From Paraburkholderia sabiae (GTDB lineage: Bacteria > Pseudomonadota > Gammaproteobacteria > Burkholderiales > Burkholderiaceae): a stretch of 64,000 bases of DNA. Positions within the stretch are counted from its first letter, which is position 1; every line of letters starts with the position of its first letter. Location: positions 5,766,001-5,830,000 of the forward strand of contig NZ_CP125295.1 in the NCBI RefSeq assembly GCF_030412785.1. Reading direction: 5' to 3'. The notes beneath the pieces were generated by a model, which saw nothing but the letters and a program-made list of their open reading frames with translations, had not been told where the DNA came from and made no database searches. Both the position numbers and the translations under genes were made by a program. Below are positions 43,702-53,499 of this stretch, in pieces.

Positions 43702-45231
43702 ATGAAGCCTTCCGACGGACGTCGCCCGGAACGCACCGCCGAACGCAAGCCGCCCAAGCTCGTCGCCCGTTTCGTGGCGATTTCGTGGCGCGATCTCGCC
43801 GTCTCGTTCGGCCCGATCCTGATCATCAGCGCCATCGCGATCTATGTCGCCGTGCGCCTGATCCAGCCTGCGCCGCCGGATACGCTGACGATGGCGGCCG
43901 GCCCGAAAGGCAGCACCTTCTGGGTCGCCGCGCAGAAGTACAAGGAAGTCCTCGCGCGCAACCGGATCACGCTCAACGTGCTGGAGACGGAAGGCTCGCT
44001 CGACAACTACCGGCGTCTGACCGACTCGCACGCGAACGTCGATGTCGGCTTCGTGCAGGACGGCATCGCGCCGTCCAAATCGACCGACGATCTGATGTCG
44101 CTCGGCAGCGTCGCGTACGTGCCCGTCGCGATCTTCTATCGCGGGCCGATGGTCACGCTGCTGTCCGAGTTCAAGGGCAAGCGCATCGCGATCGGCGTCG
44201 AAGGCAGTGGTACCCGCGAACTCGCCCTGCAGTTGCTGAAGGCGAACGGCATCACGCCCGACGGCCCGACGAAACTGCTGCCGCTCTCCGGCGACGATGC
44301 CGCCCGCGCGTTGACGGAAGGCAAGATCGACGCGGCGATCCTGACGGGCGATTCCGCGCAGCCGCCCGTGATGGGCAAGCTGTATCGCACGGCGGGCGTG
44401 CAGTTCTACGACTTCACGCAGGCGAACGCGTATGCGAAGCGCTTTCCGTATCTGACGACGCTCGACATGCCGATGGGCTCGTTCGATCTCGGCAAGAACC
44501 TGCCGTCGACCACGCTGCACATGATCGCGCCGACGGCCGAACTGGTCGCGCGCGACTCGCTGCATCCCGCGTTGTCGGATCTGCTGATCGAAGCCGCGCG
44601 CGAGGTGCACGGCAAGGCGACGGCGCTCCAGAAGGCGGGCGAATTCCCCGCCCCGCTCGCGCATGATTTCCCGATCAGCGACGACGCCGCGCGCTACTAC
44701 AAGTCGGGCAAGGGCTTTCTCTACCGGATGCTGCCGTTCTGGCTCGCGAGTCTCGCGGACCGGCTGCTGGTGGTGCTGGTTCCGATCATCGTCGTGCTGA
44801 TTCCGGGCCTGCGGCTCGTGCCGTCGCTGTATGCGTGGCGTGTGAAATCGCGCATCTACCGCTGGTACGGCGCGCTGATCGCGATCGAGCGCGAAGCGCT
44901 CAGCGACACGTCGGCGGCCGAGCGCGAGGCGCTGATCGTGAGGCTCGACAAGATCGAGGAATCGGTCAACGGGCTGAAGATGCCGCTCGCGTATGCCGAT
45001 CAGTTCTACGTGTTGCGCGAGCATATCGGCTTCGTGCGGGCGCGCCTCACGCGCGATTCGGAAGCGGCCGCGGCGCGCGACGCGGGCGGCGCAGCGGGTG
45101 CGGCGGAATCGGCGGATTCGTCCGACGCAGGCGGTGTGAGCCGCGCCGAAGCGCGCGCGGCCATGCACGAAGGCCACGCCGCGCCCATCGGCCGCGACGA
45201 CGAAGGCCGCGAAGGCGGCGAGAACCGCTAG
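43702..45231 (+). CDS. Membrane-anchored TAXI-family solute-binding protein
   Basis: A 509-residue TRAP-associated TAXI protein. Instead of a cleaved signal peptide it has an N-terminal membrane helix (about residues 33-55, SFGPILIISAIAIYVAVRLI). The TAXI domain runs to about residue 340 (MAAGPKGSTFWVAAQKYKEVLARN, VGFVQDGIAPSKSTDDLMSLGSV, GVEGSGTRELALQLLKANGI). A second helix follows (about 345-375, LLVVLVPIIVVLIPGLRLVPSLY) and then a tail of about 130 residues with charged helices and an Ala/Gly/Asp-rich end. No TRAP permease subunits lie next to it, so it may be a sensor or partner of a distant transporter. Confidence 0.85.
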   Translation: MKPSDGRRPERTAERKPPKLVARFVAISWRDLAVSFGPILIISAIAIYVAVRLIQPAPPDTLTMAAGPKGSTFWVAAQKYKEVLARNRITLNVLETEGSLDNYRRLTDSHANVDVGFVQDGIAPSKSTDDLMSLGSVAYVPVAIFYRGPMVTLLSEFKGKRIAIGVEGSGTRELALQLLKANGITPDGPTKLLPLSGDDAARALTEGKIDAAILTGDSAQPPVMGKLYRTAGVQFYDFTQANAYAKRFPYLTTLDMPMGSFDLGKNLPSTTLHMIAPTAELVARDSLHPALSDLLIEAAREVHGKATALQKAGEFPAPLAHDFPISDDAARYYKSGKGFLYRMLPFWLASLADRLLVVLVPIIVVLIPGLRLVPSLYAWRVKSRIYRWYGALIAIEREALSDTSAAEREALIVRLDKIEESVNGLKMPLAYADQFYVLREHIGFVRARLTRDSEAAAARDAGGAAGAAESADSSDAGGVSRAEARAAMHEGHAAPIGRDDEGREGGENR

Positions 45232-45397
45232 CGGCGCATCGTCCGCGCACACGGACAAACGACGGAGAGACGCTGCCGCAACGGCATTTCGTCAAATGAT
45301 GCGCACGGGGCTTGCTCCGCGTAAGATCGAAACAACCAGAACGGGCTGACGCGCGGCATCGCCGACAGCCCGCCAATTCCGGCAACCGGGAGACATC

Positions 45398-46042
45398 ATG
45401 ACCGATGGCATCGACGCCACGCAGCCACTGTGGTTTTACGACTTTGTCTCACCGTTCTCGTATCTGCTGCTGGAACAGCACGACAAATGGCCTGAACTGC
45501 CGTTCGTGCTGACGCCCGTGTTCCTGAACGAGCTGTATCGCCACTGGGGCCAGCGGGTCGCCTACGACGTGCCCGCGAAACGCATTTTCACGTACCGGTA
45601 CGCGCTGTTTCGCGCGGAGCAGCTGGGCATACCGTTCCGCATGCCTCCGTCGCATCCGTTCGATTCACTGAAGCCGATGCTGCTGTCCGTCGCGCTCGGC
45701 TCCGACCTGCAAACAGTGCGCGAGATTTTCCGCTTCATCTGGCGCGACGGCCGCGATCCGTCGACTCCCGAGGGCTTCGCGGCACTGTGCGAACGGCTGC
45801 ATGTGCCCAACGGACAGGAACTGATCGAACGCGAAGCGACGCGCGCGCAGATGATGCGCAACAGCGCCGACGCAATTGCGATCGGTGTGTTCGGCGTGCC
45901 GACGTTCTGGCTGAACAAGCAGCTGTTCTGGGGCGAAGACGCGCTGCCGATGGTGCTCTATTGCGCGCGCACGCCGAACTGGCTCGAATCGAAGGAAGTG
46001 AAGCGGATTACGTCGCTGCCGAAAGGTCTGGCGCAGGCCTGA
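45398..46042 (+). CDS. DsbA-fold 2-hydroxychromene-2-carboxylate isomerase-like protein
   Basis: A 214-residue thioredoxin/DsbA-fold protein of the HCCA isomerase or kappa-class GST group. Supporting stretches are LWFYDFVSPFSYLLLEQHDKW with the Ser that replaces the Dsb cysteine, KRIFTYRYALFRAEQLGIPFRMPPSHPF, and the C-terminal GVFGVPTFWLNKQLFWGEDALPMV. There is no signal peptide, so it acts in the cytoplasm, probably as a glutathione-dependent isomerase or transferase. GGGAG lies upstream. No aromatic-degradation genes are adjacent, so the substrate is open. Confidence 0.88.
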   Translation: MTDGIDATQPLWFYDFVSPFSYLLLEQHDKWPELPFVLTPVFLNELYRHWGQRVAYDVPAKRIFTYRYALFRAEQLGIPFRMPPSHPFDSLKPMLLSVALGSDLQTVREIFRFIWRDGRDPSTPEGFAALCERLHVPNGQELIEREATRAQMMRNSADAIAIGVFGVPTFWLNKQLFWGEDALPMVLYCARTPNWLESKEVKRITSLPKGLAQA

Positions 46043-46269
46043 ACCGGCTTCGGCAAACGGCTGCTCAACTCAATGATGTTGTCGGACCAGCGGCCCTGAT
46101 GCCCGGCATAGGGCACGCACTATGGCCCGAGCAGGGCAAACGGGCATAAGGTTATAGCTTCGTACGCGCGTGCGGCGCGGCGTCCGCCGAAGACGCCGCC
46201 GCCCACGCGAGCATCGCCTGATACAAGTATCCGAAAGCCTTCAACGGGCCTCCCCCGCCCCGCCGATTC

Positions 46270-47298
46270 ATGGACGACGACACCGCCGCTTCACTCGATA
46301 TCTGGCTCGTGCGCGTGCTGCGCACGCTGCTCGTCGAGCGCAGCGTCACGCAGACGGCGCTGCGGCTGAACCAGACGCAGCCCGCCATCAGCACTGCGCT
46401 GCGCAAGCTGCGCGAAACGCTGAACGATCCGATTCTTGTACGCGGCAAGTCGGGCATGGTGCCGACGGAATACGGCGAATCGCTGCTTGCGGCCGCGCAA
46501 AAGGTACTGCGCGATGTCGATTTCGTCGCGACGCCGCATGGCGATTTCGATCCGGCGCGCTCGCGCCGCACGTTCCGCATCGCCGCGCCGGATTATCTGA
46601 ACGACTTTTTCATGCCGACCGTGATCGCGCAGTTTCGCGAGGCGGCGCCGCATGCGCGGCTCGAAATCGAGTCGCTTGGACCGCTGTTCGATCACACGTC
46701 GGCACTCGATACGGGCGAACTCGATCTCGTGATCGGCAACTGGCCGAAGCCCGATGTGCGCTTCGAGCGCAGCGATCTGTTCTCCGATACCGTCGTGTGC
46801 ATGATGCGCGCCGATCATCCGCTGGCGAAGGCGCCGCTCACGCGCGACGCGTATCTCGCCGCGCCGCATCTTGCGCCCGCGCACTACAGCGGCGCGCGCG
46901 GCGGCGCCATCGACACGGGCTTTGCGCGCGCACACGCGGCGCGCCGGATCGTCGCGACGCTGCCGTACTTCGGCCTCGTGCCGCAAGTGCTGCTGCAATC
47001 GGACCTGATCTTCACGACGACGCGCCGCTTCGCGCTGCACTATGCGGAGATGTTGCCGCTTGCCGTCGTCGATGTGCCGATTCCGTTTCCGCGTATCAAG
47101 TGCTATCAGATGTGGCATCCGCAGCCGGACCGGCCAAGCGATATCGCGTGGCTGCGCGGCTTGATGGCGCAGGTGTCGGAGATGCTGGTGGCGAAGAAGC
47201 CGAAGCGCGCGCGGGGCGCGGCGAAGGAAGCAGGCGCGCAGAAAAAAACAGGCGCCGCGAGTCTGCCCGCTGCGCCCGTTGGAGAAATCGGTCAGTAG
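46270..47298 (+). CDS. LysR-family transcriptional regulator
   Basis: A 342-residue regulator with an N-terminal winged HTH (LDIWLVRVLRTLLVERSVTQTALRLNQTQPAISTALRKLRETLNDPILVRGKSGMVPTEYG) and a LysR substrate domain of the NodD/PcaQ-like type (PDYLNDFFMPTVIAQFREAAPHARLEI). A Lys/Ala-rich tail of about 40 residues is an extension beyond the usual fold. Its stop is one base from the convergent xdhC stop, so it is a reasonable but unproven candidate regulator of the xdh operon. Confidence 0.9.
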   Translation: MDDDTAASLDIWLVRVLRTLLVERSVTQTALRLNQTQPAISTALRKLRETLNDPILVRGKSGMVPTEYGESLLAAAQKVLRDVDFVATPHGDFDPARSRRTFRIAAPDYLNDFFMPTVIAQFREAAPHARLEIESLGPLFDHTSALDTGELDLVIGNWPKPDVRFERSDLFSDTVVCMMRADHPLAKAPLTRDAYLAAPHLAPAHYSGARGGAIDTGFARAHAARRIVATLPYFGLVPQVLLQSDLIFTTTRRFALHYAEMLPLAVVDVPIPFPRIKCYQMWHPQPDRPSDIAWLRGLMAQVSEMLVAKKPKRARGAAKEAGAQKKTGAASLPAAPVGEIGQ

Positions 47299-47299
47299 A

Positions 47300-47890
47300 T
47301 CAAACGTCGACGCAGTCCGCCTCCTGAGCAGACGCAAAATCGGCGAGCGAAATCTGCTGCGAACGCACTTGCAGCAGTTCGGCGCACACGGCGACGGCAA
47401 TCGACGGCGGCGCCTTGTCGACGATACCCGGCACGCCAATCGGACACGTCATCTCGAACAGACGCTGCGGATCCACACCGCGATCGATCAGACGACGCTC
47501 GAACTTCACCCGTTTCGTCTTCGAGCCGATCATCCCGAAGTACGTGAAATCGCGCCGCCGCATGATGCGCTCGGCAAGCGCGAAATCGAGCGCGTGGTTG
47601 TGCGTCATCACGAGAAAGTAGGTGCCGGCTGGCGCTTCGTCGACGATCGCATCGGGCGTATCGGTGGCCTCGACCTGCACGTTCGCGGGCACTTCGTCGG
47701 GAAACAGCTCGTCGCGCTCGTCGACCCATTGCACCACGCACGGCAAGCGGCCGAGCAGCGAAACCAGCGCATGGCCAACATGGCCCGCGCCAAACAGGAC
47801 GACGTGCATCGGCGGCGGCAGCTTCGTCGCGTGACCACTGCGTCGCCCGACCTGAACGGGCATGTCGGCGAAAGTCGGAACGTGCATCAT
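47300..47890 (-). CDS. xdhC: XdhC-type molybdenum cofactor insertion protein lacking the N-terminal domain
   Basis: XdhC carries sulfurated molybdenum cofactor to xanthine dehydrogenase. This product is only about 196 residues. It has the complete C-terminal Rossmann domain (VVLFGAGHVGHALVSLLGRLPC, VDERDELFPDE, VMTHNHALDFALAERIMRRRDFTYFGMIGSKTKRVKFERRL, CPIGVPGIVDKAPPSIAVAVCAELLQ). The N-terminal XdhC/CoxI domain usual for about 330-residue relatives is missing. Upstream sequence is fully used by xdhB, so no frameshift can restore it. I chose ATG 47890, with AAAGGA eight bases upstream; an ATG at 47932 adds 14 residues without making the domain. It is the last gene of the xdh operon. Confidence 0.82.
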   Translation of the reverse strand: MMHVPTFADMPVQVGRRSGHATKLPPPMHVVLFGAGHVGHALVSLLGRLPCVVQWVDERDELFPDEVPANVQVEATDTPDAIVDEAPAGTYFLVMTHNHALDFALAERIMRRRDFTYFGMIGSKTKRVKFERRLIDRGVDPQRLFEMTCPIGVPGIVDKAPPSIAVAVCAELLQVRSQQISLADFASAQEADCVDV

Positions 47891-47935
47891 GTCAAGCGTC
47901 CTTTCGTAAAGAAGGTCCACGCGCTCATACAACGT

Positions 47936-50287
47936 TCAGGCGGCGGCGCGCACCGCGCGAATCGCCTTGAGAATTTCTTCGCCCGTCGCGGGCGCGTTCA
48001 GCGGCGGATTCACCTTGTAATCGCCGACGGCAGCTACTGCGTCGCGGATCGCGAAGAACACCGAGAACGGCAGCAACAGCGGCGGCTCGCCCGTCGCCTT
48101 CGAGCGATGGATGCTGTCTTCCGCGTTGCGGTTCTTGAACAGGCGCACGCGGAAATCGGGCGGCGTGTCGTTGACGGTCGGAATCTTGTAGGTGGACGGC
48201 GCGTGCGTCATCAGCTTGCCGCCCGCGTTCCACCACAGCTCTTCCGTCGTCAGCCAGCCCATGCCCTGAATGAAACCGCCTTCGACCTGACCGACGTCAA
48301 TGGCAGGATTCAGCGACGCGCCCACGTCATGCAGCGCATCCGCGCGCAGCACGCGCATTTCGCCCGTCAACGTATCGATCACGACTTCCGACACAGCCGC
48401 GCCGTACGAGTAGTAGAAGAACGGCCGGCCCTGCAGCTTCGCCTGATCCCAGTAGAGCTTCGGCGTCGCGTAAAAACCATCGGACCACAACTGCACGCGC
48501 GCGAGATACGCCTTCGCGATCACTTCCTCGAACGGCACGATGGCATCGCCGACCAGCACGCAGTCGCCCGCGAAGCGCACCTGTGTCGGCGCGACTTCAC
48601 CTGCGCCGAACTTGTCGGCGGCGAACGCGGCGAGGCGCTCGCGCAACTGACGCGCGGCGTCCTGCGCGGCCTTGCCGTTCAGGTCCGAACCCGTCGATGC
48701 CGCCGTCGCCGACGTATTCGCGACCTTCGACGTATCCGTCGCCGTCACGCGTACGCGGCTGAAGCTCACGCCGAGTTCATGCGCAACGACCTGCGCGACC
48801 TTCGTGTTCAAGCCCTGGCCCATTTCCGTGCCGCCGTGATTCACGAGCACTGAGCCATCGGTATAGATATGAACGAGCGCGCCTGCCTGATTGAAGTGCG
48901 TGACGTTGAACGCGATGCCGAACTTGACGGGCGTGAGCGCGAGACCCTTTTTCAGCACCTGGTTGTTGCGGTTGAATTCGAGCACTTCGGCGCGGCGCTT
49001 GCGGTAATCGCTCGTCGCTTCGAGTTCGTCGATCAGTTCGTGAATCACGTTGTCTTCGACGACCTGACCATACGGCGTCTGGTTGCGTTCCGTCTTGCCG
49101 TACAGGTTGCGGCGGCGCACGTCGAGCGAATCCTTGCCGAGCGAACGCGCGACGTCGTCCATGATGTACTCGATCGCGAACGCGCCTTGCGGGCCGCCGA
49201 AACCGCGAAACGCCGTGTTCGACTGCGTATTCGTCTTGCCGCAGAAGCCGTCGATCGCCACGTCCGACAGGAAGTACGCGTTATCGAAGTGGCACACGGC
49301 GCGCGTCAACACGGGACCGGACAGGTCGGCGGAAAAGCCGCAGCGCGAGGTCATGTCGACGGACACGCCTTCGATCAAACCTTCGTCGTCGTAGCCGACG
49401 TCGTACGTGTAGTGGAAATCGTGGCGCTTGCCGGTGACCATCATGTCGTCGTCGCGGTCCGGGCGCAGCTTCACGGGACACAGCAGCTTCCACGCGGCCA
49501 GCGACGCGCAGCATGCGAACAGGCCCGATTGCGATTCTTTGCCGCCGAAGCCGCCGCCCATCCGCCGGCATTCGACCAGCACGTTGTGCGAATGCACGCC
49601 CAGCATGTGCGAAACGAGATGCTGCATTTCAGTCGGGTGCTGCGTCGAGCACCAGACGTGCATGCCGTCGTCGTCCTTCGGCACCGCGTACGAAATCTGT
49701 CCTTCCAGATAGAACTGCTCCTGGCCGCCAAGCAGCATTTCGCCCGCTTCGCGATGCGCCGCGTGCTGCAGTTTCGACGCGGCATCGCCGCGCGCGAGCT
49801 TCATCGGCGGGATGACGCTCTGGTTCGCGGCACGCGCCTGCTGCGCCGTCAGCACGGCAGGCAGTTCCTCGAATTCGATGTCCGCGCGACGCGCGCCGAG
49901 ACGCGCTGCATCGTGCGACGTCGCGACGACGATGAACATCGGCTGGCCGACATACTGGACGATGCCGTCGGCGAGAATCGGATCGTCGCCTTTGACGATG
50001 GGCGCGCAGTCGTTGTGGCCGGGAATGTCGTCCGCGGTGAAGACGGCGACGACGCCGGGCGTCGCGCGCACCTTGTCGAACGACATCGACACGATCTTTG
50101 CGTGCGCTTTCGGCGACAGGCCGAGCGCCGCGTGCAGCGTGCCCGCGAGTTCGGGGATGTCGTCGGTGTAAGTGGCGCGGCCGCTCACATGCAGATGCGC
50201 GGATTCGTGCGGACGCGACACGTGCACTTGCGTGAAGTCGGCGAGTTCCTTCGCGTCTTTGAGGAACGGTTCGGCTTGCTGGTTCAT
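47936..50287 (-). CDS. xdhB: Xanthine dehydrogenase, molybdopterin-binding large subunit
   Basis: The 783-residue catalytic subunit oxidises hypoxanthine and xanthine to urate. Family features are the N-terminal SAHLHVSGRATYTDDIPE, the molybdopterin segments RRMGGGFGGKE and TAFRGFGGPQGAFAIEYIMDD, the MGQGLNTKVAQVVAHELG loop, and GEPPLLLPFS near the C-terminus containing the catalytic Glu. Length is normal. It lies 33 bases after xdhA and 45 bases before xdhC. Confidence 0.95.
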   Translation of the reverse strand: MNQQAEPFLKDAKELADFTQVHVSRPHESAHLHVSGRATYTDDIPELAGTLHAALGLSPKAHAKIVSMSFDKVRATPGVVAVFTADDIPGHNDCAPIVKGDDPILADGIVQYVGQPMFIVVATSHDAARLGARRADIEFEELPAVLTAQQARAANQSVIPPMKLARGDAASKLQHAAHREAGEMLLGGQEQFYLEGQISYAVPKDDDGMHVWCSTQHPTEMQHLVSHMLGVHSHNVLVECRRMGGGFGGKESQSGLFACCASLAAWKLLCPVKLRPDRDDDMMVTGKRHDFHYTYDVGYDDEGLIEGVSVDMTSRCGFSADLSGPVLTRAVCHFDNAYFLSDVAIDGFCGKTNTQSNTAFRGFGGPQGAFAIEYIMDDVARSLGKDSLDVRRRNLYGKTERNQTPYGQVVEDNVIHELIDELEATSDYRKRRAEVLEFNRNNQVLKKGLALTPVKFGIAFNVTHFNQAGALVHIYTDGSVLVNHGGTEMGQGLNTKVAQVVAHELGVSFSRVRVTATDTSKVANTSATAASTGSDLNGKAAQDAARQLRERLAAFAADKFGAGEVAPTQVRFAGDCVLVGDAIVPFEEVIAKAYLARVQLWSDGFYATPKLYWDQAKLQGRPFFYYSYGAAVSEVVIDTLTGEMRVLRADALHDVGASLNPAIDVGQVEGGFIQGMGWLTTEELWWNAGGKLMTHAPSTYKIPTVNDTPPDFRVRLFKNRNAEDSIHRSKATGEPPLLLPFSVFFAIRDAVAAVGDYKVNPPLNAPATGEEILKAIRAVRAAA

Positions 50288-50320
50288 TCTGCTGGTTCTC
50301 CGTATTCGATCCGTTCGCGA

Positions 50321-51847
50321 TCAGGCTTCCGACGCTTCCGCGCCCGCTGCCAGCACGGCGCGCACATCGAGCGCGCCCTTTTGCAGCGGATTGTTCGGGC
50401 GCGTTTCGAGCCAGAAGCGATACAGCGTGTTCTTCGCGGTTTCGAGGCGGTAGTCGCTGGTGGCGCGCATGTCGGACAGCGGCTGATAGTCCTTCGCGAG
50501 CGCGAGCATCGCGATCTGCGCGGTGGCTTCGTGCCAGTCGTTGTCGGCGAGCGCGGCTTCGGCATGCGTCGCGCGCTTCGGCGTCGCGGCCATCCCGCCG
50601 AACGCGATGCGCGGCTCGCGGATCGCTTCGCCATCGGCGATGAACGAGAACGCGGCGCACACGGCCGAAATATCCGAGTCGAAGCGCTTCGAAATCTTGT
50701 ATGTGCGGAACTGGAAGTTCTTGCGCGCTGCGTTGCGCGCGGGCACCTTCAGGCCGACGACGAACTCGTGCTCGGCCATGTCCTTCTTCTGATACGCGAG
50801 GTACAGGTCTTCGAGCGGCAGCTCGCGTTCGACGTCCTTGCCGCGCAACACGACGCGTGCGCCAAGCGCGATCAGGCCCGGCATCGAATCGCCGATCGGC
50901 GAGCCGTTCGCGACATTGCCGCCGAGCGTGCCTGCGTTGCGGATCGGCAGCGATGCGAAGCGCTGCCACATCTCGGTCAGTTCGGGATATTGCTTCGCCA
51001 GTTCGGCGTACGCGCGCTCGACGGTCACGCCCGCGCCAATCGAGATCCAGTCTTCCGTGACGTCGATCTTCTGCATCTCGGCGATCTGGCCGACGTACAC
51101 GATATGACCGAGGTCGCGCATCATCTTCGTGACCCACAGGCCGATGTCGGTGCTGCCCGCGAGAATCCGCGTGTTCGGCGCCGCGGCCTTGATCTGCGCG
51201 AGCGCGGCGACGGTGCGCGGCGCGTCGAACTGCTGGCCGTTGTGTTCGTAGTGGAAGGTGTCGCCGCGTTCGAGCGTCGCGAGTTTCTGCGCGAGCGCCT
51301 TCACGTCGACGGGCGCTTTCGGCGCGGGCAGCTGGAACATGCGCTCGGCCGCCTCGATGATCGGCCGATAGCCCGTGCAGCGGCACAGATTGCCCGTCAG
51401 CGCGTTGGCGATGTCGGCGCGGTTCGGCACAGTCTTGTTCGCGCACGCATGCTCGTGGCCGTGCTTCTCGTACATCGACCACATCGACATCACGAAGCCC
51501 GGCGTGCAGAAGCCGCATTGCGAGCCGTGGCACTCGACCATCGCTTCCTGCACGGGATGGAGGCTGCCGTCCGGCTGGCGCAGGTCTTCGACGGTGAAGA
51601 GCGCCTTGCCGTCGAGCGTCGGCAGAAACTGGATGCACGCGTTGACCGCCTTGAAGCTGACGCCGCCATTGTCGTTGCGCTCGCCGACCACGACCGTGCA
51701 CGCGCCGCAGTCGCCTTCAGCGCAGCCTTCCTTGGTGCCTGTGCAGCGCGCGTCTTCGCGCAGGTATTGGAGAACGGTGCGGGTGACGGGCGCGTCGGTG
51801 ATTTCACGGATCGCGTTGCGATGGTAGAAGCGGATCGGCTGGCTCAT
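50321..51847 (-). CDS. xdhA: Xanthine dehydrogenase, iron-sulfur/FAD small subunit
   Basis: A 508-residue electron-transfer subunit and first gene of the xdh operon. It has a plant-type [2Fe-2S] domain (GCAEGDCGACTVVV), a second helical [2Fe-2S] domain (CGFCTPGFVMSMW and LCRCTGYRPIIEA), then an FAD-binding domain (ILAGSTDIGLWVTK, PIRNAGTLGGNVANGSPIGDSMPGLIALGA) and the CO-dehydrogenase-flavoprotein C-terminal domain. All expected cysteines are present. It is divergent from the MFS gene at 52247. Confidence 0.95.
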   Translation of the reverse strand: MSQPIRFYHRNAIREITDAPVTRTVLQYLREDARCTGTKEGCAEGDCGACTVVVGERNDNGGVSFKAVNACIQFLPTLDGKALFTVEDLRQPDGSLHPVQEAMVECHGSQCGFCTPGFVMSMWSMYEKHGHEHACANKTVPNRADIANALTGNLCRCTGYRPIIEAAERMFQLPAPKAPVDVKALAQKLATLERGDTFHYEHNGQQFDAPRTVAALAQIKAAAPNTRILAGSTDIGLWVTKMMRDLGHIVYVGQIAEMQKIDVTEDWISIGAGVTVERAYAELAKQYPELTEMWQRFASLPIRNAGTLGGNVANGSPIGDSMPGLIALGARVVLRGKDVERELPLEDLYLAYQKKDMAEHEFVVGLKVPARNAARKNFQFRTYKISKRFDSDISAVCAAFSFIADGEAIREPRIAFGGMAATPKRATHAEAALADNDWHEATAQIAMLALAKDYQPLSDMRATSDYRLETAKNTLYRFWLETRPNNPLQKGALDVRAVLAAGAEASEA

Positions 51848-52246
51848 GTCTCGTGCTCGTTTCGGTTGTTCGCGTCCGCGTGGGGAATGCGGACGGTGCG
51901 GCTGATGGTTCGAAAAGTAGCATCATCAATATTCACAACCCATAGGCCCGATCGCATGGGGGACATACAGCTGGAGCGATAAATTGAGACAGCCGCGCAT
52001 GCCCAGGCTTATACCGCTCATGTCGCTTATGAGCTTTCTTCATTGATTTTGACGTGAATCAGACATGAAGATTGACTCGACGCCACGAAAAGACGGGACG
52101 CGAACATCGGGGAAATTGATGGAAACCCGTCAGATCGGCTGAAAAGCCCGATATTTGGGTAAGAAAATTATTAAGCGAAGGCTGCAAGGGAATCGGTTCC
52201 ATGTGAAAATCATGGGTCCCCGCCAAATTCAAGTCTCGTTTTCCCC
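51848..52246. promoter_or_regulatory. Divergent promoter region of xdhA and the MFS gene, with two inverted repeats
   Basis: No gene is supported in these 399 bases. Two dyads stand out: GCTCAT-N7-ATGAGC at 52016-52034 (perfect 6-bp arms) and TGATT-N8-AATCA at 52044-52061. Their spacing is of the type bound by LysR-like dimers. The sequence is more A+T-rich than its surroundings, as expected for promoters. Confidence 0.45.
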
Positions 52247-53458
52247 ATGTCCGCCGACTCCGCTACGCCGCGCAGCGAATTTGCGACCACTTTGCAGATC
52301 ATTCCGGTCGTTTTCTTCACGTTTCTTTGTTACCTGACGATCGGCATTCCGCTTGCCGTGCTGCCGGGTTACGTCCACGACGACCTGGGCTACAGCGCCG
52401 TGATCGCGGGTCTCGCGATCAGCGTCCAGTATTTCGCGACGCTGGCATCGCGCCCGCTCGCGGGCCGTTCAGCGGACACGCTCGGGCCGAAGAAGACAGT
52501 GACGATTGGCCTCATCGGCTGCGGCGTGAGTGGCGTGCTGTTGCTGCTGGCCGTGTTGCTTGGCCGCTGGGCGACGTTGAGTCTGAGTCTGCTGGTGGTG
52601 AGCCGTCTCGTGCTCGGCTTCGGCGAAAGCCTGTGCGGCACGGGGGCGATCCTGTGGGGCATCGGGCGCGTCGGCACATCGAACAATGCGCGGGTGATCT
52701 CGTGGAACGGCATCGCGACGTATGGCGCGCTTGCGATCGGCGCGCCTGTCGGTGTATGGATTTCGCATAGCGTTGGTTTTTTCGCGCTTGGGGTTGTTGT
52801 GATTGCGCTGGCGGCTCTCGGTTACACGCTTGCTCAGCGGATCGGAGCAGTGCCTGTCGTGCACGGTGAGCGGATGTCGTATCGCAGCGTGTTCACGCGC
52901 GTGTTGCCGCATGGCATCGGGCTGGCGCTCGGCTCGGCGGGCTTCGGCTCGATCGCGACGTTCATCACGCTGTTTTATGCGGCGCGGCATTGGCCCAATG
53001 CGGCGTTGTCGTTGACGGTGTTCGGTACGCTGTTTATCGGTGCGCGGCTGCTGTTTGCTAACACGATCAAGACGTATGGTGGGTTTCGCGTCGCGATTGC
53101 TTCGTTCTCTTTCGAATGTTTCGGGTTGCTGTTGTTGTGGCTTGCGCCTGAGCCTCATGTTGCGCTTGCTGGCGCTGCGTTGACCGGGTTTGGGTTTGCT
53201 TTGGTGTTTCCTGCACTTGGCGTTGAGGCTGTTGGGCTTGTGCCGCCTGCTAGCCGTGGCGCGGCTTTGTCCGCCTATTCCGTTTTTCTCGATCTGTCGC
53301 TCGGGATTACCGGGCCGCTGGCCGGTTATATTGCCGGTGAGTTTGGTTACGGGTCGGTGTTCCTGTTTGCCGCTGTTGCTGCTGCCGCTGCTGTTGCTCT
53401 GTCGACCATGCTTTATTTGCGCAATGCGCGGACGCCTAATGCGCCTGCGGCGGCTTAA
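52247..53458 (+). CDS. MFS transporter (YhhS/YfcJ-like)
   Basis: A 403-residue major facilitator with twelve predicted helices. Typical stretches are [56 protein letters not shown] (the loop 2-3 motif) and [25 protein letters not shown]. The second half ends with [27 protein letters not shown]. The substrate is unknown. As in the RND pump gene, codons in the last 600-700 bases drift to T endings (GTT GCT GCT GCC GCT GCT), increasing towards repeat copy B, which begins 42 bases after the stop. Confidence 0.9.
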   Translation: MSADSATPRSEFATTLQIIPVVFFTFLCYLTIGIPLAVLPGYVHDDLGYSAVIAGLAISVQYFATLASRPLAGRSADTLGPKKTVTIGLIGCGVSGVLLLLAVLLGRWATLSLSLLVVSRLVLGFGESLCGTGAILWGIGRVGTSNNARVISWNGIATYGALAIGAPVGVWISHSVGFFALGVVVIALAALGYTLAQRIGAVPVVHGERMSYRSVFTRVLPHGIGLALGSAGFGSIATFITLFYAARHWPNAALSLTVFGTLFIGARLLFANTIKTYGGFRVAIASFSFECFGLLLLWLAPEPHVALAGAALTGFGFALVFPALGVEAVGLVPPASRGAALSAYSVFLDLSLGITGPLAGYIAGEFGYGSVFLFAAVAAAAAVALSTMLYLRNARTPNAPAAA

Positions 53459-53499
53459 GGTTATTTGCTGCGCTTGGCCCCCTTCATGATTTCGTAGCT

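Noticed and set aside
48869..51982. A 1037-residue open frame antisense to xdhB and xdhA
   Set aside because: It is Arg/His/Val-rich without any domain and lies opposite two intact, well-recognised genes. Long antisense frames are common in GC-rich DNA.
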